Positions 8,460 to 16,448 of a stretch of DNA of 16,448 nucleotides are shown piece by piece. The stretch covers positions 1 through 16,448 of the forward strand of contig LSSK01001226.1 in NCBI GenBank assembly GCA_001969505.1. Direction: 5' to 3'. The position numbers and the translations under genes are program-made. This stretch comes from Zancudomyces culisetae. Its lineage: Eukaryota > Kickxellomycota > Harpellomycetes > Harpellales > Legeriomycetaceae. The notes under the pieces were generated by a model. That model was not told the origin of the DNA and searched no databases. It was given only the letters and a program-made list of their open reading frames with translations. Numbering within the stretch: position 1 is the stretch's first letter; each line of letters starts with the position of its first letter.

Positions 8460-11400
8460 ATGTCAAACTCATTGAAAAGAAAGATCAAAGAGAAAAAAGC
8501 TGACAAAAAGGCAGCTAAAATTAAAGTAGATGTACATAAAAACAGCAGCGGAAGTGAAAGTGAAAGTGGTGGAATTAACGAGTATCAGGATGATTTTGGG
8601 TCAGAATTGGAGTTGGATTCGGATTCAGGATCAGAGCTGGATTTGAGTTCGGATGGCGAAGGTGATGCAGACCAGACAATGGAAGAGGGGAAGGCGGTCC
8701 AGCATGGAAAGAATAAAACTAAAAGAAAGGGCGCTCTTCCAACGATTGAAGAGCTGAGTATCATGAAAGAAGCTCCCATGTTGTTCAAGTCCAACATATT
8801 CATGCTTCATACTGAAGAATTGTTGAAAGAGAGCAGAGTAGAAGTCCAAAGTGCAAAAACCAAAAGGGTTGAGGAATATATCAAGAAAATCAGTGCTATC
8901 TTGGAGAAGAGCACAGATATTGCAGAAATCGAGCTTGAAAAGGGAGTAGAGAAGGTTAAATCTGGTAACAAGCACAGAAAAGTTGAAAAGGAAAAAAACA
9001 GTACCAAAAATAGTGGCAATCAGAAAAAGAGCGGAAAGGGAAAAAAACATAACGAGTCAAACAAAGAATCAATCAACGAGGGTGGTGAAGAGGTTGCCGA
9101 AGTAGTAGAATATGTGAACCCTTATTTTGCCGAGATGCCAAAAGACTATGCCAAAAACCTGAAGGTGGGATATAAGAAGCCAGAACAGATCTCAATAGTG
9201 GGATCTTTTGGTCTTGGAATGGCAGCGGATACTCGAGAAGGGTTTGGTGTAGATATCGCGATTAAAATGCCCGACGAGTTATTTACCGATAAAGATTGTG
9301 TGAACTATCGATATTTTTATAAAAGAGCGTTCTATTTGCAGTGTGTAATGAGTGAACTGCTTAAAGATAAGGCATTAGCAAAAGATTTGGGCTTTAGATA
9401 TTCTGAACTAAGAGGAGATAAGCGCATTACAATTATCGAAGGAACTCTTAAGCACAAGAACGGAGGGCGTAACGGCGGCATTAAGATTCGGCTGATCCCT
9501 ACCATATCTAGCACACTGTTTGCTAGACAAAAGTTCTCACCAGAAAAAAACAATGTTAGAGGTGATTTTATAAAGAAAGTCATGAATATTGAAAAAGTCG
9601 GAAAAACAAGTGTGGAAACGGAAACGGAAACGGAGGTAGCTACTCCTTTGTACAACACAGCGATGGTTGCCGAAAGCCAGTATTTCACACATCTAAAATA
9701 TCTGTATGAGACGAGCAAGCAAAGTGAAAGCTTTAGAGACGCTGTGGTGCTAAGTAAGGTGTGGCTCAGCCAAAGAAAATTTGGAGGAGAGATGAATGGG
9801 TTTATTTTGACAATGATTCTTGCATGGCTTATCAATGGATCTCAAAACTCTGGATCTGGATCTGGGTCTGGTTCGGTAGGTAATAGAAATGCAAGTATTT
9901 TAGGGAGGATAAGCGGAAATATAAGCTCATACCAATTGTTTCGAAGCTTGATGGTGTTCATTCGGGACCATTTTAGGGACTCGGAAGGAATAGAAATGGG
10001 ATATGAACCAGTTAAAGTAGCAGAGAACTTACCACAGGCTACAGCGAGCTATGAAATGTCTAAATTCAAAGCACACTTTGACAATGTGTTTGCTGATCCA
10101 ACTGGGCAACTGAATCTGTTGGCGGGAGTGGATAAGTGGGAAATAATGAGAATAAAACAGGAGGCCAGGATGACTCTTGAGCTATTAGATGCTGGAATTG
10201 GTGCAAGGTTCAATGGTGATGGTATAAGAGAGGAACAAGAGGAAGAAGACGTATTTTTCAAGATATTTATTAATAATAAGACGCAATCAATATTGAACTT
10301 TGACTACATATATACACTGAAGACAGTAAAAAACCCACAGGCAGAGCACAATATTAATAATAAGCGAATGGATATGGCAAATGACGAGAAATACTTTCAA
10401 AATCAAGTCTACAGGATACTGAAGGCTGGGTTGCAAAACCGAACAACTTTGATATACTTGATGAATACAACTGGGCAAATTACTGTAGGCATCAATGTAA
10501 ATCCGCAAGAAGCAATGAAACTAGTAGAGCTTGGTCCTATTGATGCAGCCCAAAAAGATAAATTTGTAAATCTTTGGGGAAGTGAAAGAGCAGAGTTACG
10601 AAGATTTAAGGATGGAAGTATCAGGATATGTACAGTGTGGAATGATACACAAAATGGTAGTGCTAATAACAATGGTGGAATTACACATAGATTGGAAATC
10701 ATTACGCAAATGATTGACTACTTGTTGACTAAGAGACATTTTGCGGCTACTACAAAACACAGTTTGTACATAATTGAAAAAGTGACAAAGCAAATAGATC
10801 AGCTAGTTAGCAAGGCCAAGCTGGAAATGGCCACCAATGAACACCTCTCGGTACAATTTGTTGACTTTACCAAGAGGGTCTATGCAATCAATGAGGAACT
10901 ACCATTACAGGTCACAAGTATTAAAAACATTTCGCCTTATCTAAGAGCAACAAGCATTGCACCTTACACAAATAATGACAAGAGACACTTGAAACCTGTC
11001 GTTGAGGTCGTGTTTGAGCTTGAGGGATCCACAAAATGGCCAGAAAACAACTTGTTGGCATTATACAAAGTAAAGACAGCTATGTTGTTGAAAGTTGGTC
11101 AAGTCTACAAAGAAAAATATGGAGATGATATCAACATTGCGTGCAAATATCATAATATTACAGACCCCAACCAATTTAACAGCAAGTATGTCAATAACAG
11201 ATTGCTAACCAGCAGTGGAAGTGCCCAACATGTGATGTTGTGGCTGGCAGAACTCCAACGCAACATGGACGATCTGTGGCTAGAAATTCTTGACGAAAAC
11301 GTGGTTTACAAAATATACCTCAAGTTGGATCGAGAGAAACAAATTGTCTCTAGACTATTGCGTCTCTTGTCTACCAACAATAGCATCAAGACACACTATA

Positions 11401-12773
11401 CCCAAGCACTGCTCAAATCATACCTCAACTGCTACACTCAAACCTTTGATTTCTTACCAGCCTTACATCATAAAATCGAGCAGTTGAACAAAAAATACTA
11501 TCCAACTTTTTCGTTGACTGTAAAATTGTTTAAAAAATGGCTGAGTTCCCATTTCCTGCTGGCCACTGGTACAATTGGCTACGAAACAAATTCATTTGGC
11601 ACATTTTGGATTTCTGAAGAACTGGCCGAACTAATTGTTGCCCACGTGTTTATTATAAACACTACCAGTATAAATCAATCGAACCAGTCCGGAGATTCTG
11701 TCCCCAGCCACAACAACTTGCTTGGTTCTTACACAAAGGCCTTCATCAACGTTCTGCACTTTTTGGCTTCATTCGACTGTTCATCTACACCGTTGGTAAT
11801 TCGATTTGATTCTACCAATAACGATGATAATGAGAACGACAATGAGAACGAAGCAGGTACCAGTACTAGTGCCGATGCTGGTGTTCGTCAACAGACAATT
11901 CTCAACTCTATTGCAAAGACTACCCGAAGCAAAAGCATTAGTGCCACAAACAAACTGATTAGTGAAAGCTTTGCAACCTTGAAAGCAACCAAGAAGAACC
12001 TTTTGGGTGCTTTGCAGGTTTATGTTGACATTGAGGATTGTTCCTGCCCAGTGTCAGTAATCCACCCTACTATAATCAACGAACATAACGCCAATCTGTA
12101 CACTGTGCTTTCTTCGCTGACTGCCCATCGTCTGATGAATTTGGCCTCCAGTTGTTTGACCTTTTTGGATACAAACAACCAAAACATCTTTTTCAATTCT
12201 CCACTGTCTCACTATGACTTTGTTTTGTTTATAAATCCAGCCTACTGCGCCAACTCGTTTTCCAATATAACCTCTACCCAGTCAGCTAAAGGCAACACTG
12301 GTAAAAACGGTAAATCTAACCTAAATATGTTCAAGAACATTGCTATAAGCGAAGCATTATCCAATAGCAACATCCTTGATGTTCTTGATGAAAATGACGC
12401 TGATGACGCCGTTAACAACACCAAAAACCTGGAAACCCCAACATTCGACACCATATCATCTCTCCGATCAGAGTTGGATACTATTTATCACAAATCTGCT
12501 ATATTCTTCCACGACGTATACCATCTTTCCCAAAACGTTATTGCTGGTCTGTGGACTCCATTATACAACAACAAAACCCTTTCGTTCAATGCTAATGTCC
12601 ATACTAACATTGCACCCATCTCTCTTGCCGGATCTTCTGGTAATAACAGCAATGAAGATGGTGGTGATGAACAGATTGATTCTTCAAAGTTCCAACTTAA
12701 CAAACTTGCACTCTTAAACGAGATGCTTGTAGTTAGTGGTGATATACTTGTTGACTATAAATTATTCCGATAA
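8460..12773 (+). CDS. UTP22: Utp22/NOL6 (Nrap family), SSU processome component
   Basis: Utp22 is a nucleolar scaffold of the UTP-C module (with Rrp7 and casein kinase 2) of the small-subunit processome, needed for 18S rRNA maturation; in yeast it also links to ribosomal-protein gene control through the CURI complex. Single exon, 1437 aa, longer than the roughly 1240 aa of S. cerevisiae. Residues 1-25 are Lys-rich, 28-76 very acidic (SD/SE-rich), 165-205 Lys/Asn-rich. The Nrap core starts near 217: VGSFGLG 247-253, the GVDIAIKMP strand and DELF 272-275, YRYFYKRAFYL, then the signature WGSERAELRRFKDGSI at 706-721. The domains have nucleotidyltransferase-like folds thought to be inactive. Inserts specific to this copy include a Glu/Thr repeat near 387, a Gly/Ser repeat 464-472 and an Asp/Asn/Glu run near 1122. 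The ATG follows an A-rich leader. Identification is secure. Confidence 0.96.
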   Translation: MSNSLKRKIKEKKADKKAAKIKVDVHKNSSGSESESGGINEYQDDFGSELELDSDSGSELDLSSDGEGDADQTMEEGKAVQHGKNKTKRKGALPTIEELSIMKEAPMLFKSNIFMLHTEELLKESRVEVQSAKTKRVEEYIKKISAILEKSTDIAEIELEKGVEKVKSGNKHRKVEKEKNSTKNSGNQKKSGKGKKHNESNKESINEGGEEVAEVVEYVNPYFAEMPKDYAKNLKVGYKKPEQISIVGSFGLGMAADTREGFGVDIAIKMPDELFTDKDCVNYRYFYKRAFYLQCVMSELLKDKALAKDLGFRYSELRGDKRITIIEGTLKHKNGGRNGGIKIRLIPTISSTLFARQKFSPEKNNVRGDFIKKVMNIEKVGKTSVETETETEVATPLYNTAMVAESQYFTHLKYLYETSKQSESFRDAVVLSKVWLSQRKFGGEMNGFILTMILAWLINGSQNSGSGSGSGSVGNRNASILGRISGNISSYQLFRSLMVFIRDHFRDSEGIEMGYEPVKVAENLPQATASYEMSKFKAHFDNVFADPTGQLNLLAGVDKWEIMRIKQEARMTLELLDAGIGARFNGDGIREEQEEEDVFFKIFINNKTQSILNFDYIYTLKTVKNPQAEHNINNKRMDMANDEKYFQNQVYRILKAGLQNRTTLIYLMNTTGQITVGINVNPQEAMKLVELGPIDAAQKDKFVNLWGSERAELRRFKDGSIRICTVWNDTQNGSANNNGGITHRLEIITQMIDYLLTKRHFAATTKHSLYIIEKVTKQIDQLVSKAKLEMATNEHLSVQFVDFTKRVYAINEELPLQVTSIKNISPYLRATSIAPYTNNDKRHLKPVVEVVFELEGSTKWPENNLLALYKVKTAMLLKVGQVYKEKYGDDINIACKYHNITDPNQFNSKYVNNRLLTSSGSAQHVMLWLAELQRNMDDLWLEILDENVVYKIYLKLDREKQIVSRLLRLLSTNNSIKTHYTQALLKSYLNCYTQTFDFLPALHHKIEQLNKKYYPTFSLTVKLFKKWLSSHFLLATGTIGYETNSFGTFWISEELAELIVAHVFIINTTSINQSNQSGDSVPSHNNLLGSYTKAFINVLHFLASFDCSSTPLVIRFDSTNNDDNENDNENEAGTSTSADAGVRQQTILNSIAKTTRSKSISATNKLISESFATLKATKKNLLGALQVYVDIEDCSCPVSVIHPTIINEHNANLYTVLSSLTAHRLMNLASSCLTFLDTNNQNIFFNSPLSHYDFVLFINPAYCANSFSNITSTQSAKGNTGKNGKSNLNMFKNIAISEALSNSNILDVLDENDADDAVNNTKNLETPTFDTISSLRSELDTIYHKSAIFFHDVYHLSQNVIAGLWTPLYNNKTLSFNANVHTNIAPISLAGSSGNNSNEDGGDEQIDSSKFQLNKLALLNEMLVVSGDILVDYKLFR

Positions 12774-13229
12774 GGCTTCCCCCTTTTATTAACTAGCCTT
12801 TTGTTTTTTTGTTCATACACTCTATTTTTTTTAACTAGTAAAGCAATGTGAGCACATAAATCTCCTCTTTCTTAACCACGTCCTTTAACGCTTTTGAGTT
12901 TTGTTTTCTACCTCCCCCTCTCTTTTTCCTTTTTGGAAATGATAAATGTATGCGAAACTATCAATCATGTGCAAGTATGGCCAACAATTTATTTATTTAC
13001 TACATTTAATCTCAGTGATTTTCCTGAGCTGATGGTTATTACATCTTCTCCCCTGGTTCGTTCTTTTACTTTGCTTAAATAGTAAAGATCGCACCTAAAC
13101 ACAAGGAATGATTTCAAGTATCCGAGCATTCGAGCAAACTACTACTCGGCAACAGTTATACACAAGCATTCTAAAAACTCGTCAATATCGAATCCAACTA
13201 CAATTCGATTCCCAATATTAAACACACAA
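12774..13229. other. Intergenic region between UTP22 and the LCL3-like gene
   Basis: 456 bp, T-rich after the UTP22 stop. No gene is recognised apart from a short upstream ORF at 13108-13221. The frame of the downstream gene is open back to a stop at 13080-13082 but has no ATG before 13230. Confidence 0.6.
13108..13221 (+). other. 37-codon upstream ORF before the LCL3-like gene
   Basis: ATG at 13108 to TAA at 13219-13221, ending 8 nt before the main ATG at 13230 and in a different frame. The peptide is rich in Arg, Gln, Thr and Ser with few acidic residues (starts MISSIRAFEQTTTRQQ), which looks like a mitochondrial presequence. I tested one GT (13181) against nearby AGs and none gave a frame-correct fusion to the main gene. 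It is most simply a possible translation-controlling uORF, if it lies in the transcript at all. Confidence 0.35.
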
Positions 13230-14060
13230 ATGACCCTATTCAAGCGATTCAGAACTGCGCTCGATGTTCCAAGGAGTTACTACAAATCCAAACTTCTGGT
13301 GGGAAAAGTAGTAAGTGTAGCTGATGGCGACACGATCAGGGTGTGGCATACACCTACTATACCATACCTTCTTAATCCATTGCTTTTGTTTTACGACTTT
13401 TTGCGTTTTAAATTGAGATCTACTAATACTCAAGGCAAAAACACGAATAAACCCTCAAACACGACAAAGAAAATATCTAATTCCTCAGGTGCTATTGGGA
13501 ATGGCAGTACCGTCAGGGGTAAAGACAAAAAGAAACTCGTTTTATCCGAAAATACGATAAGTATACGACTTTATGGTATCGACGCACCTGAAATGGCTCA
13601 TTTTGGAAAAGCTCAGCAACCATTTGCCCGCGAGTCTAAGCAATATCTCTCGGACATGTTATTAACCAACTCTAGAAACACGAACACCAATAGTGGTACT
13701 GGAACCGGTATGCAAACTATTGGGCTCAGTGCTTTTAGTCGACCTAGTTGGTTTAATGATGGAAAAACCGTTCGTTTCTTGCCCCTCAAAAAGGATTTTT
13801 ACGACCGATTGGTCTGTCTCGCATATATTCGCAAACCATCCACATTATTCCTAAAAAAGCATGATATATCACTTGAACTCGTTAGGGCTGGGATGGCTGA
13901 GATCTATTCTGGCAAAGATGTTGAGTTTTATAGTACTAAACACAAGGTGGCATTATTGACGGCTCAGAAAATAGCCAAAAAACGTCGTCTTGGAATCTGG
14001 TCTATTGACATTAAAAGCTATACTAGTCCCTTGGATTTTAAAAAAGCAAACCGAACTTAA
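13230..14060 (+). CDS. LCL3: LCL3-like endonuclease, staphylococcal nuclease fold
   Basis: 276 aa with a staphylococcal-nuclease (TNase) domain, a Ca2+-dependent nuclease fold. The catalytic set is intact by alignment to the S. aureus enzyme: D34-T35 in ADGDT (D21/T22), R113 in IRLYGIDAPE (R35), D118 (D40), E121 (E43) and R193 in DFYDRLVCLAY (R87); GIWS at 255-258 ends the fold. PE-AHFGxAQQP and GDTIRVWHTP are typical of the fungal Lcl3 subfamily, and the length matches. Lcl3 proteins usually have an N-terminal membrane helix. Here the domain starts almost at once (VGKVVSVADGDT at 24-35), and the only strongly hydrophobic stretch is an insertion at 43-60 (IPYLLNPLLLFYDFL core). A polar Asn/Ser-rich insert (62-100) and another at 146-180 separate the core strands. 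ATG 13230 is the first in frame. Nuclease family certain; the LCL3 name is likely. Confidence 0.88.
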   Translation: MTLFKRFRTALDVPRSYYKSKLLVGKVVSVADGDTIRVWHTPTIPYLLNPLLLFYDFLRFKLRSTNTQGKNTNKPSNTTKKISNSSGAIGNGSTVRGKDKKKLVLSENTISIRLYGIDAPEMAHFGKAQQPFARESKQYLSDMLLTNSRNTNTNSGTGTGMQTIGLSAFSRPSWFNDGKTVRFLPLKKDFYDRLVCLAYIRKPSTLFLKKHDISLELVRAGMAEIYSGKDVEFYSTKHKVALLTAQKIAKKRRLGIWSIDIKSYTSPLDFKKANRT

Positions 14061-14267
14061 CAAAAGAGGTTTTAGATGAGCAATATGATTGTGTTCAGCC
14101 TAAAAATCTTTGCGATTTTGATTCATTATTTAAATTTGTATTATTCTAAGAACACAGCTTTGTTCACCATTTCACCATTTGCTCTTTCTCACCAAAAAAA
14201 GAGTGAAAAAACAACTCTTGTTTTCATAGTAAACCAGTAATCTCTAAATGGTTCTACTTTTTTTTTT

Positions 14268-14300
14268 GGTATTGGTGTTGGTGTTGGTGTTGGTACTGGT
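14268..14300. repeat. GGTGTT hexamer repeat
   Basis: GGTATT, three GGTGTT units, GGTACT and GGT in tandem, preceded by a T-run. Noncoding microsatellite. Confidence 0.9.
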
Positions 14301-15660
14301 TTCGGATTTCATTATTTGGATTTGAATTACATTTGCTGTTGGTTAAATAGTACAAAAAGTTAGAAACCCAATAAAACGGGAGGGGGGGGGCTGTTTTTGT
14401 TGGATTTTGTATGATATCCGTTTTTACAAATTTAGCAGAGTTAGTACAGCTCAAGCAAGTGGTGTATCCCTAGTTCAGCTTGTTCTTTTCGTGTGCTGGC
14501 AGTAAAAGAAGATGGTATGTGCTAACCCCTCAGACTCATACTGGTACAACAAACCGATATTAGCTTTTTTTTTTGAGGGGGAATGTATTTGCAGTGTGAT
14601 TACCATTAGTATTACTCGTATTTTCACATTAATCCTACAAAAGTGTTGATTTGTCGCCAAAATTCACTTAGTACATGCTTTTTTTAATTAAAGAAAACAG
14701 TGTTCTGAATAAAAAGAAATACAGAAAAAGGGCTCTTAGCTGGATAGCGTTTATCAGAAGTACGGTTAATGTTGATACCAATGACTCTTTAATTAAATAG
14801 GAAACAGGTATTAAATTAATCAGGTATAAAGCGGAGATGCCAAAGCTCTATACTACGAATCATGGGGTTTAATGTATAAAATTGGCAAATAATCAATCAG
14901 TTCATGTACTGCCTTTAACCACTACAAACTGGACAACTAAAACAAGACAACTTGGTCAGGAAATGATAAGGGTGTTGAATTAAAAACAGTGTTTTATACC
15001 CGAGCAGCTATGGAACTTTGTTGGCTAAAACACATATTATAAGGATAATCCAACAAATACTTTTTATCTCTCTTACCATTATACTTTTCAAGCTAAAGGA
15101 ACAAGCCTACTCAGAGCCAAAGCAACGAGTTGTGTTTTCCTGGGATGAAAGCAAAAATAAGATTGTTCAACATTAGAACGGGTTTTTATCACACCTCAAC
15201 TATCAGCATCACAGACTGCTACCCTATATCCCATTTGTTTTTGCTTCTATTCTTGTATCTGCTTCTTTTCGTTTCTAATTGATTGCTTTAATCATATGCG
15301 GAACTAAAAATAGATTATTTCCATGTTTTTGTTCTCACACAAATTTAGTAAAATTAAAAATAAAAGCAAAAATAAAGTTTGTATAAGGTTTAATTTTCCG
15401 ATTTCCGCCAATATTCATTCCACTCCTTGTTCCACCCTCGCTTCTTTCCCGATTTTGAGCAAATCTATTTTTATTTTTTATTATTTCTGTATATTTTGCA
15501 CTTGGAAAGTTTAAATCCCCATTGCTTTGATTTTTAAACTATATTTTTCTAAAGAAAAGCACTTTAGCATTTAATAATTTCGATTTTGTTCAGGACGAAG
15601 TTGACCATATATGCTTGAAATATCGAAGGCAAGTGAAACAGAGATACTCAATAAGATCAG

Positions 15661-15669
15661 TATATAAAA
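15661..15669 (+). promoter_or_regulatory. TATA-like element upstream of ALG1
   Basis: TATATAAAA, a close match to the TATA consensus, about 320 bp before the ALG1 ATG. A second run, TATATATA at 15915-15922, is closer (about 70 bp). Which one is used cannot be told from sequence. Confidence 0.35.
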
Positions 15670-15989
15670 ACACAGGCGAGTAGCAAACGCACGAATTGCC
15701 AGTAAAGTAGTAATTTATATATAAAGTGAGTGATTACCAGGTGTAGTAGTAAGAGCGACAATTTAGTTTGAATTTATACCAAGTGGTTTTGCCCTATTAT
15801 CACCACCCCTTTTTTATACATTAAAACCTTGTACGCAACAGCTTGATTTTGAAGAGGAATGAAAAATGGTTAATCGTTCCAGAGAGCTGAAGGATCTATT
15901 TCTTAGCTTTACCGTATATATAGCTTGATTGAAAACTTATTAAACTTCTAAAAAAAAAATTAAAACTAAATATTAGGAAGTAAAGAAAA

Positions 15990-16448
15990 ATGCCACAAGG
16001 CAAAAACGGTACGAAAAACAGTAAGGTTCAAAAGAGAAAAAAAGGCTCTGAGCAAAAACTGCCCGACAAAGAAAAGACAGACACTCCTGCCAAATCTAAT
16101 TGTGTAGAGCCTAATTTGGATCAAGAACAAACCGAAAGGAAAGCCTCGGGAACCAGTGAAAAGGGCACTCAATCCGAACCATACTCAAGTGGCAATGAGC
16201 AAAGTAAAAACGTTAAACGTAGGAAGAAGGGGAATACACTTTCTATTCTTTGCAGGATATTGCGAGAGAAACGGAGACAAAGAATTGCGCTAATAGTCTT
16301 TGGAGATATCGGGAGGTCGCCTAGGATGCAGTACCATGCATTATCTTTGGCAAATCATGGGTTTAGTGTTAGTGTAGTGGCCTTTCAAGGTATGATCACA
16401 AGTAAAACAAAAGGCTATTTGAGAGATACCTTTCTACATTAAAAAAAA
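15990..16448 (+). CDS. ALG1: Alg1 chitobiosyldiphosphodolichol beta-1,4-mannosyltransferase, 5' part
   Basis: Alg1 adds the first mannose to GlcNAc2-PP-dolichol on the cytosolic face of the ER, an early step of N-glycosylation. Only the N-terminus is in the window. The GT-B family start is unmistakable: [32 protein letters not shown] (residues 99-130, written here in pieces: GDIGRSPRM 105-113, QYHALSLA 114-121). The coding exon runs 15990-16389, where GTATGA starts an intron; read-through would stop at 16440-16442, far too short for the roughly 450-aa family. Residues 1-98 are hydrophilic and Lys/Gln/Glu-rich with no membrane helix, whereas Alg1 is normally anchored by an N-terminal TM segment. 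An in-frame TAA at 15981-15983 argues against a longer unspliced N-terminus, although an upstream exon is possible. Identity is very likely. Confidence 0.9.
16390..16448 (+). other. ALG1 intron, 5' part, running off the window
   Basis: 5' splice site GTATGA after the codon for Gln133 (phase 1). The homology to Alg1 stops at this point and an in-frame TAA follows at 16440-16442. The 3' end is outside the window. Confidence 0.65.

Larger units (their letters stand above)
14061..15989. other. Long intergenic region, no gene recognised
   Basis: About 1.9 kb without a supported coding region, tRNA, 5S rRNA or snRNA. It holds a GGTGTT hexamer repeat at 14268-14300, a G3AG9 run at about 14378-14390, and TATA-like runs at 15661-15669 (TATATAAAA), about 15715 and 15915-15922 that may serve ALG1. 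GTGAGT at 15726 and ACTAAAT...TATTAG ending at 15976 could bound a 5'-UTR intron. A structured noncoding RNA cannot be excluded by eye. Confidence 0.55.

Noticed and set aside
9332-9835. 167-codon minus-strand frame
   Set aside because: Antisense to conserved Utp22 core sequence.
12894-13082. 62-codon frame before LCL3, in the same reading frame
   Set aside because: Starts without ATG, low complexity, and ends with TAG well before the LCL3 ATG.
14515-14532. GTATGT-GCTAAC-CAG cluster resembling a complete intron
   Set aside because: All three signals fall within 18 nt, too short to splice, and there is no gene around it.
14906-14925. GCCTTTAACC resembling the U5 snRNA loop
   Set aside because: Differs from the invariant GCCUUUUAC loop, and there is no flanking stem or Sm site.
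15323-15514. 63-codon ORF with ATG
   Set aside because: Low-complexity A/T-rich sequence, no motif; likely chance.

Overview
The window looks like nuclear DNA of an A/T-rich fungus, most likely an ascomycete, and a budding-yeast-like lineage is my best guess. The reasons are the gene set (UTP22, HRQ1, an LCL3-type nuclease, ALG1, a ZIP-family protein), the fairly compact spacing, and short GT-AG introns of about 80-165 bp, one with a perfect TACTAAC branch site. CTG codons fall at conserved hydrophobic/Leu positions in HRQ1, so a CUG-Ser or CUG-Ala code is unlikely. TGA is absent from about 2,900 codons of HRQ1, UTP22, LCL3 and ALG1, so the stop codons look standard. I cannot name the species.

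All five recognisable genes are on the + strand. (1) 1507-3226 encodes a ZIP-fold zinc-transporter relative. It has an intron, a very long Asn-rich loop, an in-frame TGA at 2540-2542, and none of the metal-ligand His/Glu residues expected in TM2, TM4 and TM5. (2) 4105-7937 is HRQ1, a RecQ4-type DNA helicase in four exons, deduced protein about 1157 aa. (3) 8460-12773 is UTP22, a single-exon gene for an SSU-processome protein, with long A-tract/T-tract elements and a TATA box upstream. (4) 13230-14060 encodes an LCL3/staphylococcal-nuclease-type endonuclease that lacks the usual N-terminal membrane anchor and is preceded by a 37-codon upstream ORF. (5) 15990 to the window end is the 5' part of ALG1, the first mannosyltransferase of N-glycan assembly. 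It has a Lys-rich N-terminus in place of the usual anchor, and an intron begins at 16390.

The genes do not form a pathway. They are a normal eukaryotic neighbourhood of genome maintenance (HRQ1), ribosome biogenesis (UTP22), a nuclease (LCL3-like) and ER glycosylation (ALG1). The intergenic stretches 1-1506, 3227-4104, 7938-8459, 12774-13229 and 14061-15989 hold no recognisable protein gene, tRNA or snRNA, only simple repeats and possible promoter elements. The most unusual object is the ligand-less ZIP gene with the internal stop. No CRISPR array, transposon or prokaryotic-type system was seen.
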